This document shows positions 5,427-13,975 of a stretch of 14,120 nucleotides of DNA, in pieces. A model generated the notes under the pieces. That model had not been told where the DNA came from. It ran no database searches and worked only from the letters and a program-made list of their open reading frames with translations. Source of the DNA: Azoarcus sp031555955 (GTDB taxonomy: Bacteria; Pseudomonadota; Gammaproteobacteria; Burkholderiales; Rhodocyclaceae). Within the stretch, counting starts at the first letter, position 1. Each line of letters begins with the position of its first letter. The stretch lies in assembly GCA_031555955.1 (NCBI GenBank), contig JAVBTY010000053.1, forward strand, positions 1-14,120. Reading direction: 5' to 3'. The position numbers and the translations under genes were made by a program.

Positions 5427-8168
5427 TCAGTCCGCCGCGACCGGCAGCAGCGGCAGCGTGAATGAAAATACCGACCCCTGCCCCGGGCGGGATTCGACCC
5501 ACAGCCGCCCGCCGAAGTGTTCGATGATTTCCCGGCTGATGGGCAGCCCCAGCCCCGTTCCCTGCGGGCGCGCGCGTTCGTCGCCGCCCTGGCGGAATTT
5601 CTCGAAGATTAACGCCTCCTGCCCCGCGCCGATACCCGGCCCGTTATCCGCGACATCAACGCGGATGGCATGCCCGTCGCAGGCCAGCGTAACGGTAACG
5701 CGCCCGCTGTCCGGCGGAACGAACTTTGCCGCGTTGGACAGCAGGTTGAGCACAACCTGCAGCAGGCGGTCGTGGTCGGCGCGCAGCACCGGGGCATCGT
5801 CTGGCAGGCGCAGCGCCACGGCGGCGCCGCGATCGCGGAAAAGCTGCGCCGTTGCTTCTGCCGCATGCACGACCAGTTCCCGCATATTCACGTCGGAGTT
5901 GTGCCATTCCGCATGGCCCGATTCGATTTTGGCCAGATCGAGCACCTGGTTGACCAGGCGCGTCAGGCGTTCGGTTTCGGAAACGATGATGCCGAGAAAG
6001 CGCTGGCGTTCGTCGAGCGCGGTTTCCGGATCATCCAGCAGCATTTCCGACAGCGCGCGGATCGAGGTCAGCGGTGTGCGCAGCTCATGCGTGACCGACG
6101 ACATGAAATCATCCTTGAGGCGGTCCAGTTCCTTCAGCCGCCCGTTGGCGATGCGCAGTTCCGCCGTCGCTGCCTCCAGCGCCCGTGACTTTTCCTCCAG
6201 CTGATGCGAATACGCCCTGATCTGTGAAGCCTCGTCGAGGATGTGCATCACCTCATCCAGCCCCAGCGGCTCTTCCTGCACCACGGTTGACACCATCACC
6301 CGCGCCGAGGCGCTGCCGATCGCGCCCGCGAGCTGGGTTTCGGCGAAATGGACCAGGCCAGCATCGGCCCGCAGCGCATCGACGCTGGCCGCGCCGCGTG
6401 AGCGCGCATAGGTTTCAAAGGCCTCATCGGTGCGGCGCTGGCCGAGAAAGCGCGCCACCAGCGGAACCAGATCCCGCGCCTCCGCGCCGCCGCGCCAGAA
6501 TCCCGCCAGCGGCGCGCCAGCCCGGCGCTGGACATCGACAAACAGCGTCGCCTGGCTCGCCTCCGCGCCATTGGGCTCGCGCAGCAGCGAAACGGCGATG
6601 TACCCGCCGATATTGGCGAGCAGGCTCCAGAACAGCGCATGGCTGACGTTATCCAGCCCAGTCAGGCCAAAGAGCTGCTCCGGGCGCAGCCAGGCCAGCC
6701 CGGCCACGCCGGTTTCAAGAAAAGCCGCATCGAGCCAGCCCGATTTGGCGAACGAAGGCAGCAGCAGGGTATAGGCCCAGACCGCGAAACCAGCCAGCAG
6801 CCCGGCCAGCGCTCCTTCGCGCGTGCCGCCGCGCCAGTACATGCCGCCCAGCATCGCCGGAGCGAACTGCGCCACCGCGGCAAAGCTGATCAGCCCGATG
6901 CCGACCAGTCCGTAAGCATTCCCGGCCAGACGGAAATAGAGATAGCCGAGCAGAAGAATGGCGATGATCGCGCTGCGCCGGATACCGAGCAGCAGCCCGG
7001 TCAGATCGCCGCGCCCGCTGCTGGCGAAACGCCCGCTGTGCAGCAGCAGCGGCATCACCAGATCGTTGCACACCATGGTGGACAGGGCGACGGTTTCGAC
7101 AATGACCATGCCGGTAGCCGCCGACAGCCCGCCGATAAAGGCGAGCAGGGCGAGCCCTTCGTGCCCGTGCAGCAGCGGCAGGGTGAGGACGAAGGTATCC
7201 GGATCCCCCGCGCCGCTGCCGGACTGGAGCAGCCCGCCAAGCGCAATGGGCATGACGAACACGTTGATCGCCAGCATGTAGGCGGGGAAAAACCAGGTGG
7301 CGCGGCGCAGATGCTGCTCGTTCACGTTTTCCACCACCGCGATCTGGAACTGGCGCGGCAGGAAAAATACCGAAAGCATCGCCAGCACGATGTGCGCGAA
7401 CCAGCCGCCATAGCCCGCGCCACTGCCGCCGCCGCTGCCGAAGTCCATCAGCGCCGCCAGATCCGGATGCGCCATCGCGCGCGCATACAGATCGGCGAAA
7501 CCATCGTACAGCCCATAGGTGACGAACACGCCGACGGCGAGAAAGGCGAGCAGCTTGACGGCCGATTCGAATGCGATTGCCGCCACCATGCCTTCGTGCC
7601 GCTCAGTGTTGTCGAGATGCCGGGTGCCGAACAGGATCGCGAATGCGGCCAGCGCAAGGGCGGTATAGAACGCGCCGTCGTGCAGCCAGTCGCCCGCGAA
7701 CGGCGGCGGCGAGGCGATGTCCCGGGCCACAAGCACCGTATAGCCGCCGGAAATCGCTTTCAGCTGCAGCGCGATATAGGGCACGACGCCCACGACCGCG
7801 ATAACCGTCACCAGGCCGCCAAGCAGGTGGCTTTTCCCGTAGCGCGAGGCGATGAAATCCGCGATGGAGGTAATGCGGTAGGCCTTGGCAATGCGGATCA
7901 TTTTCAGCACCACCAGCCACGACAGCATCCAGCCCAGCGTCGGGCCGAGGTAGATCGGCAAAAACCACGCTCCGCCGGAGGCGGCCCGTCCGACGCTGCC
8001 GAAATACGTCCACGCGGTGCAGTAAACCGCCATGGACAGGGCATAGACCCAGGCATTGGCGATAACGGAACGCCCGCGGTCGGCGCGGCGGTCGCCGAAG
8101 TGGGCCACGGCGAACAGCGCCAGCAGGTAGGCGCAGGAGGCGCCGACGACGACGGTAACGGGAAGCAT
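5427..8168 (-). CDS. Hybrid sodium:solute symporter / sensor histidine kinase (CrbS/MxtR/CbrA-like SSS-HK)
   Basis: A 913-residue membrane sensor kinase. Residues about 1-530 are a complete SSS-type membrane domain (markers YCTAWTYFGSVGRAASGG at 49-66, ISGGYTVLVARD at 139-150, FLPRQFQIAVVENVNE at 269-284, GLSAATGMVIVETVALSTMVCNDL at 347-370). It probably binds or transports the signal solute. Residues about 560-640 occupy the STAC linker position, followed by a coiled coil (645-685). The kinase core is intact: H694 in THELRTPL, N812 in the N-box (NLLSNAAKF), D841 in DNGPGIG and GTGLGL (870-875). No receiver is attached. SSS-HKs of this type control acetate use (CrbS/MxtR) or histidine/nitrogen and carbon balance (CbrA); adjacent acs and an acetate-type symporter favour acetate. 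It starts 12 bases after the small membrane protein gene and is followed after 32 bases by its probable receiver. Confidence 0.93.
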   Translation of the reverse strand: MLPVTVVVGASCAYLLALFAVAHFGDRRADRGRSVIANAWVYALSMAVYCTAWTYFGSVGRAASGGAWFLPIYLGPTLGWMLSWLVVLKMIRIAKAYRITSIADFIASRYGKSHLLGGLVTVIAVVGVVPYIALQLKAISGGYTVLVARDIASPPPFAGDWLHDGAFYTALALAAFAILFGTRHLDNTERHEGMVAAIAFESAVKLLAFLAVGVFVTYGLYDGFADLYARAMAHPDLAALMDFGSGGGSGAGYGGWFAHIVLAMLSVFFLPRQFQIAVVENVNEQHLRRATWFFPAYMLAINVFVMPIALGGLLQSGSGAGDPDTFVLTLPLLHGHEGLALLAFIGGLSAATGMVIVETVALSTMVCNDLVMPLLLHSGRFASSGRGDLTGLLLGIRRSAIIAILLLGYLYFRLAGNAYGLVGIGLISFAAVAQFAPAMLGGMYWRGGTREGALAGLLAGFAVWAYTLLLPSFAKSGWLDAAFLETGVAGLAWLRPEQLFGLTGLDNVSHALFWSLLANIGGYIAVSLLREPNGAEASQATLFVDVQRRAGAPLAGFWRGGAEARDLVPLVARFLGQRRTDEAFETYARSRGAASVDALRADAGLVHFAETQLAGAIGSASARVMVSTVVQEEPLGLDEVMHILDEASQIRAYSHQLEEKSRALEAATAELRIANGRLKELDRLKDDFMSSVTHELRTPLTSIRALSEMLLDDPETALDERQRFLGIIVSETERLTRLVNQVLDLAKIESGHAEWHNSDVNMRELVVHAAEATAQLFRDRGAAVALRLPDDAPVLRADHDRLLQVVLNLLSNAAKFVPPDSGRVTVTLACDGHAIRVDVADNGPGIGAGQEALIFEKFRQGGDERARPQGTGLGLPISREIIEHFGGRLWVESRPGQGSVFSFTLPLLPVAAD

Positions 8169-8180
8169 CGCCCAGCCCTG

Positions 8181-8378
8181 TCAGCGCGCGCCCCGCTCGA
8201 CGATCCAGGCGGTCACTGCGACCAGACCAAACCAGACGCCAAGCAGATAGGCATGCAGCAGTGGCAGCCCGAACACGGTTTCGGGCCGGTCGAAGAGGGA
8301 CATGACCGGATAGTTCAGCAGCAGCGCGCCAGCCATGAAAACAGCGATCAGGCGTTGTCCCGCGAGCCCCCTGCGCAT
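8181..8378 (-). CDS. Small two-helix membrane protein, first full gene of the SSS-HK operon
   Basis: A 65-residue protein, MRRGLAGQRLIAVFMAGALL at the start, with two predicted membrane helices (about 8-25 and 42-60) joined by a short loop, SLFDRPETVFGLPLLHAY. The helix-PxxxLF-RPxxxFGLP-helix pattern recalls the small DUF3311-like partners found beside sodium:solute symporters. That is resemblance only, not an assignment. The ATG at 8378 was chosen over the TTG at 8381 because AAGGGT lies at good distance and the ATG overlaps the stop of a five-codon leader ORF (TGATG). The stop codon lies 12 bases before the SSS-HK start, implying a shared transcript. It may be an accessory subunit that stabilises or tunes the symporter-like sensor. 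No catalytic residues are apparent. Confidence 0.75.
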   Translation of the reverse strand: MRRGLAGQRLIAVFMAGALLLNYPVMSLFDRPETVFGLPLLHAYLLGVWFGLVAVTAWIVERGAR

Positions 8379-8395
8379 CAAAGACCCTTACGCAT
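8378..8395 (-). CDS. Possible five-codon leader ORF (MRKGL) coupled to the small membrane protein
   Basis: On the minus strand AGGAG is followed after 6 bases by ATG (8395), then CGT AAG GGT CTT TGA. The TGA shares its A with the ATG of the downstream gene (TGATG). An in-frame ATG directly before it (8398) is an alternative start. The leader has a stronger Shine-Dalgarno than the downstream gene. Its codons also mirror the downstream start (MRKGL versus MRRGL), as if a short segment had been duplicated. This could be a coupling leader or a chance by-product of a duplication. Confidence 0.3.
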   Translation of the reverse strand: MRKGL

Positions 8396-8458
8396 CATCC
8401 GCTCCTGCGATGATGACGGCATTGAGGCGCCCTTCGGCCCATGCCGGAGAGCGTCCGT

Positions 8459-8489
8459 AAAAAAAGAGGCGCGTCTGACGCGCGCCTTC
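8459..8489 (-). terminator. Rho-independent terminator between acs and the SSS-HK operon
   Basis: On the minus strand AGGCGCG and CGCGCCT form a 7-bp GC-rich stem with a 7-base loop. It is followed by C and seven T residues (8465-8459). It lies about 90 bases after the acs stop codon and should end the acs transcript, making the downstream membrane protein/SSS-HK block a separate unit or one reached only by read-through. No strong promoter is evident between this terminator and 8398. Confidence 0.85.
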
Positions 8490-8540
8490 TCTCCTGCACC
8501 CCATCCGGCGCAGTGCCCGGATGCCCTCCATCATTCCTTG

Positions 8541-8569
8541 CCCTGGCGGGCGCGGCGCGCCCGCCAGGG
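8541..8569 (-). repeat. Perfect 13-bp hairpin just after acs
   Basis: CCCTGGCGGGCGC (8541-8553) and GCGCCCGCCAGGG (8557-8569) are perfect inverted copies around a 3-base loop. On the minus strand the hairpin begins 10 bases after the acs stop codon. It lacks a T-run, so it is more likely an RNA-stabilising 3' structure or transcription-pausing element than an efficient terminator by itself. A true T-tailed terminator follows at 8459-8489. Confidence 0.7.
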
Positions 8570-8579
8570 TTTGCTTCCG

Positions 8580-10550
<1,971 letters not shown>

Positions 10551-10668
10551 ACTCACCTCTCATCAATGTAGCTATGGGCAAAGCAGACCCGGGCATACCA
10601 GCCAGCCAGACCCGGCCCGTGCCTGCCGTGCGCCGCTTGTTGGTCTGTCCGGATTAAAAGGTAACTAT

Positions 10669-10690
10669 CTTACACGCGGCTTACATGCGG
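10669..10690. repeat. 11-bp tandem repeat in the acs-fumarase intergenic region (candidate operator)
   Basis: CTTACACGCGG (10669-10679) is followed immediately by CTTACATGCGG (10680-10690), two head-to-tail copies differing at one base. The 11-bp period places both copies on nearly the same face of the helix, as in sites bound cooperatively by tandem regulators. It lies about 120-140 bases upstream of the acs start and about 20 bases upstream of the fumarase -35 region. On the minus strand TAAGAT (10672-10667), a weak -10-like hexamer for acs, overlaps the first copy. No regulator can be named from the sequence. Confidence 0.45.
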
Positions 10691-10711
10691 ACATGCCTCA
10701 TGCGCGGCAGA

Positions 10712-10738
10712 TTGTCGCGCCTGCGCCGGTGCTAGAAT
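10712..10738 (+). promoter_or_regulatory. Probable sigma-70 promoter of fumarase (extended -10)
   Basis: TTGTCG (10712-10717) lies 15 bases before TAGAAT (10733-10738), which is preceded by TGC (an extended -10 element). The extended -10 compensates for the short spacer and moderate -35. Transcription would start near 10745, giving a leader of about 100 bases before the fumarase ATG. It is the best promoter-like sequence in this divergent intergenic region. Confidence 0.6.
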
Positions 10739-10779
10739 CGTAGTCCGCAGCGCGGTCGGCGTTCCCTGCCGCGCATCCT

Positions 10780-10810
10780 GTTTTCCCGGTTTCCCATAGC
10801 CCGTTTTCCC
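10780..10810 (+). repeat. Repeated GTTTTCCC-type motif in the fumarase leader
   Basis: GTTTTCCC occurs at 10780-10787 and 10803-10810, with the variant GGTTTCCC between them at 10788-10795. All three lie downstream of the predicted fumarase promoter, inside the transcribed leader. This pyrimidine-rich stretch might bind a regulator as DNA or protein/small RNA as transcript, or be low-complexity sequence. GGAG at 10832-10835 serves as the ribosome binding site 10 bases before the ATG. Confidence 0.35.
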
Positions 10811-10845
10811 TTTTCAAATCAATATTTAGCCGGAGATCAAGCGCC

Positions 10846-12378
10846 ATGACCGTGATTCGCGAAGAAGACCTCATCCAGTCCGTCGCGGATGCCTTCCAGT
10901 ACATCAGCTACTACCACCCGCTCGATTACATCAGGGCGCTGGGGGAGGCGTGGGAACGGGAGGAAAGCCCGGCGGCGAAGGACGCCATCGCCCAGATACT
11001 CACCAACTCGCGCATGTGCGCCGAAGGCCACCGTCCGATCTGTCAGGACACTGGCATTGCCGTGGTATTCCTCAGGGTCGGCATGAACGTGCGCTGGGAC
11101 AGCAGACTGAGCGTGCAGCAGATGGTCGACGAAGGCGTGCGCCGCGCCTATAACCACCCGGACAACAAGCTGCGCGCCTCGGTGCTGCTCGATCCCGCCG
11201 GCGCCCGCCGCAACAGCAAGGACAACACGCCGGCGGTGGTGCATTACGAAATCGTTCCCGGCGATCACGTCGAAGTCACCTGTGCGGCCAAGGGCGGCGG
11301 CTCCGAGAACAAATCGAAGCTGGCCATGCTCAACCCGTCCGACTCCATCGTCGACTGGGTGCTGAAAACGGTGCCCACGATGGGCGCGGGCTGGTGTCCG
11401 CCGGGCATCCTCGGCATCGGCATCGGCGGCACGCCGGAAAAAGCGATGCTGCTGGCCAAGGAATCGCTGATGGCGCCGGTCGATATCCACGAACTGAAAG
11501 CGAAGGCCGCCAGCGGCGCCGCGCTGTCCCGCGCCGAGGAACTGCGCCTGGAGCTGATGGAAAAGGTCAATGCGCTCGGCATCGGCGCGCAGGGTCTGGG
11601 CGGACTGACCACCGTGCTCGACGTGAAGATTCTCGACTACCCCACCCACGCCGCCAGCCTGCCGGTGGCGATGATTCCGAACTGCGCCGCCACCCGTCAC
11701 GTCCATTTTGAACTCGACGGTTCCGGCCCGGCCAGGCTCGAAACGCCGAAGCTGGAAGACTGGCCGGACGTTACCTGGAAGGCCGATACCAACGTCGCCA
11801 CCCGCGTCGATCTGAACACGCTCACCAGGGAACAGGTCGCCGCCTGGAAACCGGGCCAGATCCTGCTGCTCAGCGGCAAGATGCTCACCGGCCGCGACGC
11901 CGCGCACAAACGCATCCAGGACATGCTGGCCAAGGGCGAAAAGCTGCCGGTGGATTTCACCAACCGCGTCATCTACTACGTCGGACCGGTCGACCCGGTG
12001 CGCGAAGAAGCGGTCGGCCCCGCCGGCCCCACCACCGCCACGCGCATGGATAAATTCACCCGCATGATGCTGGAAAAGACCGGGCTGATCTCCATGATCG
12101 GCAAGGCCGAGCGCGGCTCCATCGCCATCGACGCGATCCGCGACAACCGCTCCGCCTACCTCATGGCCGTCGGCGGCGCGGCCTATCTGGTTTCCAGAGC
12201 GATCAGAACGGCGAAAGTCGTCGGTTTCGCCGACCTCGGCATGGAGGCAATCTACGAGTTCGACGTGACCGACATGCCCGTTACCGTCGCCGTCGATTCC
12301 AGCGGCGCCAGCGTGCACAACACCGGCCCGAAAGAATGGCAGGTGAAGATCGGCAAGATTCCGGTCACGGTTGCCTGA
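10846..12378 (+). CDS. fumA: Fumarate hydratase class I (4Fe-4S, oxygen-sensitive)
   Basis: A 510-residue cytoplasmic enzyme that interconverts fumarate and L-malate in the TCA cycle. It is the single-chain class I type: an alpha-like part (about 1-290) and a beta-like part (about 300-510) fused. Cys66 (RPICQDTG), Cys184 (GAGWCPPG) and Cys280 (IPNCAATRH) have spacings (118 and 96) almost equal to those I recall for the cluster ligands of E. coli FumA, so they should hold the 4Fe-4S cluster. GGGSENKSK (150-158), GIGIGGTPEKA (190-200) and the C-terminal GLISMIGKAERG and SSGASVHNTGP regions are typical. It is somewhat shorter at the N terminus than FumA (548). The start is backed by GGAG 10 bases upstream and by the promoter at 10712-10738. 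Related L(+)-tartrate dehydratases are usually two-subunit, so fumarase is preferred. Confidence 0.95.
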   Translation: MTVIREEDLIQSVADAFQYISYYHPLDYIRALGEAWEREESPAAKDAIAQILTNSRMCAEGHRPICQDTGIAVVFLRVGMNVRWDSRLSVQQMVDEGVRRAYNHPDNKLRASVLLDPAGARRNSKDNTPAVVHYEIVPGDHVEVTCAAKGGGSENKSKLAMLNPSDSIVDWVLKTVPTMGAGWCPPGILGIGIGGTPEKAMLLAKESLMAPVDIHELKAKAASGAALSRAEELRLELMEKVNALGIGAQGLGGLTTVLDVKILDYPTHAASLPVAMIPNCAATRHVHFELDGSGPARLETPKLEDWPDVTWKADTNVATRVDLNTLTREQVAAWKPGQILLLSGKMLTGRDAAHKRIQDMLAKGEKLPVDFTNRVIYYVGPVDPVREEAVGPAGPTTATRMDKFTRMMLEKTGLISMIGKAERGSIAIDAIRDNRSAYLMAVGGAAYLVSRAIRTAKVVGFADLGMEAIYEFDVTDMPVTVAVDSSGASVHNTGPKEWQVKIGKIPVTVA

Positions 12379-12389
12379 TCCGCGCCAGT

Positions 12390-12412
12390 GGCCGCCCCGC
12401 TCAGGGGCGGCC
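12390..12412 (+). terminator. GC-rich hairpin between convergent fumarase and sbcB (likely bidirectional terminator)
   Basis: GGCCGCCCC (12390-12398) and GGGGCGGCC (12404-12412) form a perfect 9-bp stem with a 5-base loop, 11 bases after the fumarase stop. No T-run follows on either strand, so termination efficiency is uncertain. Its place between two convergent genes supports a role in ending one or both transcripts. The remaining 80 bases up to the sbcB stop hold only a weak imperfect inverted repeat (CGGACAG with CTGTCC, about 12440-12471). Confidence 0.6.
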
Positions 12413-12494
12413 GGTCTGGGTCATTGAGGGAAGTTGCGCGGACAGAAAAGCAGGCTGGGGAACCTGTCCCGCACACTCCCGCACGCTACGCGCG

Positions 12495-13937
12495 TCAGTT
12501 CTCCAGCGGCGGCGCGATCGTTGCCGCATAGTCGTACAGCGCGCCGAGCATCGTTTCTTCGCGCTCACCGGCAGTTTCAGATAACGCATCGATACGGTCA
12601 GAAAATGCGGCGAGCGTGCGCGCGCCGCCCGCGCCGTGATGCAGCTGGGCAATACGGTGCGCCTCCCAGCGCATCCGGTCTTCTTCGCTGAGCGAAGCGG
12701 GGAAATTGCGTGCGCGGTAGCGGAACACAAGCTCTTCAAGCCGCGCATCGGTAAAGCTGAAACGCCCGGCGGCGAGCGCTTCGGGCGTCATTTCGCGCAG
12801 CGTGCCGAGCAGGCGGCGGTCGACATTGCCGGGAAAGCCTCCATAAAGATCTTCATCGACATCGGCGCGGCGTGCCTCCGCGGGGGGCGCGAAAACCTCC
12901 TTCCACAACGCGGCGAGCGGCGGAGCCTGGCGCGCGGTTTCGGCGTGCCGCTGCGCCCGCGCCAGGTCGATGCCCCATTTTTCGGCCATTGGCGGCGTAA
13001 GCGTGGCGAGGCTGGCGGTCACAACGGGCGAGCGGTTGATGTGGATGGTCTTGAGCGGCAGTCTCGTGACGCCTTCGGGCAGATCAGCGGCGCGGGTGAA
13101 CAGGCGTTCGCGCACCGTCGCGGCATCGAGCGCGAAGAGTTCGGCGGGGTCGTGCGCGAGATCCCAGACGATGATCTCGTTCTTGTTGACCGGATGCGGG
13201 CCGAGCGGGAACACCACCGCGATGCAGCCGCGCTCCGGGCTGAACATGCCGGATACGTGGAGGAAGGGGCGCGGCGTGGCGGGCGATATTTCGGCCAGCA
13301 CAGCGTCCTTGCCGCGCAGGCGCAGGCAGAAATTCCACAGCCGGGGCTGTTTCGCCTTGATGAGCCGGGCCAGCGCGATGGTGGCGCGCACGTCGGAGAG
13401 CGCGTCGTGCGCCGCATCGTGGCCGAGGCCGTTGGCGGCGGTGAGATGTTCGAGCCGGAACGAGGCGCGGCCATCCTCATGGCGCGGCCATTCGATGCCC
13501 TCGGGGCGCAGGGCGTAAGCGCAGCGCACGGTGTCGAGCAGATCCCAGCGGCCACAGCCGTTTTGCCATTCGCGCGCGTAAGGGTCGATCAGGTTGCGCC
13601 AGAACAGGTGGCGGGTTACTTCATCATCGAAACGCAGCGTGTTGTAGCCCGCGCCCACGGTGCCGGGCGCGGCGAGTTCGCGTTCGATCGCCGCCGCGAA
13701 GCGGTATTCGGGCACGCCCTGTTCCAGACAGTGCTGCGGCAGGATGCCGGTGAGCAGGCAGCTTTCAGGGTCGGGCAGGTAGTCGGGCGCGGGCTGGCAG
13801 TACTGCATCAACGCCGCGCCGGTTTCGTTCAGGTCCGCATCGGTGCGGATTCCGGCGAACTGGGCCGGGCGGTCGCGGCGCGAATTGAGGCCAAAGGTTT
13901 CGTAGTCGTGCCAGTAGAAAAAGCCGGGATCGGTCAT
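12495..13937 (-). CDS. sbcB: Exodeoxyribonuclease I (3'-5' single-strand DNA exonuclease)
   Basis: A 480-residue DEDDh exonuclease acting on single-stranded DNA in recombination and mismatch repair; E. coli ExoI has 475 residues. The catalytic residues are visible: D11 and E13 in YWHDYETFG, Asp104/105 in NTLRFDDEVTR (the family Asp), H177 and D182 in AHDALSDVRATIA. The remaining two thirds cover the SH3-like and helical extensions of ExoI, with FRYRARNFPASL near the C terminus as in homologues. The open frame extends upstream to 14060, but residues before the ATG at 13937 are low-complexity Pro/Arg/Ala sequence unlike ExoI. MTDPGFFYWHDYETFG is the natural start, although its Shine-Dalgarno is weak. 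The gene converges with fumarase and has no functional link to the acetate genes. It is unrelated in domain layout to the exonuclease fusion at 2831-5023, though both use DEDDh chemistry. Confidence 0.95.
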   Translation of the reverse strand: MTDPGFFYWHDYETFGLNSRRDRPAQFAGIRTDADLNETGAALMQYCQPAPDYLPDPESCLLTGILPQHCLEQGVPEYRFAAAIERELAAPGTVGAGYNTLRFDDEVTRHLFWRNLIDPYAREWQNGCGRWDLLDTVRCAYALRPEGIEWPRHEDGRASFRLEHLTAANGLGHDAAHDALSDVRATIALARLIKAKQPRLWNFCLRLRGKDAVLAEISPATPRPFLHVSGMFSPERGCIAVVFPLGPHPVNKNEIIVWDLAHDPAELFALDAATVRERLFTRAADLPEGVTRLPLKTIHINRSPVVTASLATLTPPMAEKWGIDLARAQRHAETARQAPPLAALWKEVFAPPAEARRADVDEDLYGGFPGNVDRRLLGTLREMTPEALAAGRFSFTDARLEELVFRYRARNFPASLSEEDRMRWEAHRIAQLHHGAGGARTLAAFSDRIDALSETAGEREETMLGALYDYAATIAPPLEN

Positions 13938-13969
13938 GGGCGGCGCGGGCGGTGCGTTATCGGACCACC

Positions 13970-13975
13970 ATTTTA
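13970..13975 (-). promoter_or_regulatory. Possible -10 box for sbcB
   Basis: On the minus strand TAAAAT lies 32 bases upstream of the sbcB ATG, one mismatch from TATAAT. The hexamer 17 bases further upstream (ACGCCA) is a poor -35. The rest of the stretch 13938-14120 is GC-rich with long G and C runs (near 14005 and 14090), and I see no gene in it on either strand. Confidence 0.4.

Noticed and set aside
4639..6204. Plus-strand open frame of 521 codons
   Set aside because: It spans parts of three minus-strand genes including their junctions; composition is Ser/Arg/Pro-rich noise.
10551..10556. GTG start for acs two codons upstream
   Set aside because: The GTG lies inside the AGAGGTGAGT ribosome binding region and would leave no proper spacing; the ATG at 10550 fits better.
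10557..10845. Sigma-54 promoter or CRP site upstream of acs
   Set aside because: I looked for the GG-N10-GC pair and for TGTGA-N6-TCACA on both strands and found no acceptable match.
10837..12318. Minus-strand open frame of 493 codons opposite fumarase
   Set aside because: Fumarase on the plus strand has its catalytic cysteines, promoter and ribosome binding site; the antisense product is His/Gly/Arg-rich shadow sequence.
12440..12471. Terminator of sbcB
   Set aside because: The CGGACAG/CTGTCC pairing is short, has a large interrupted loop and only a broken T-run; too weak to call as a separate feature.
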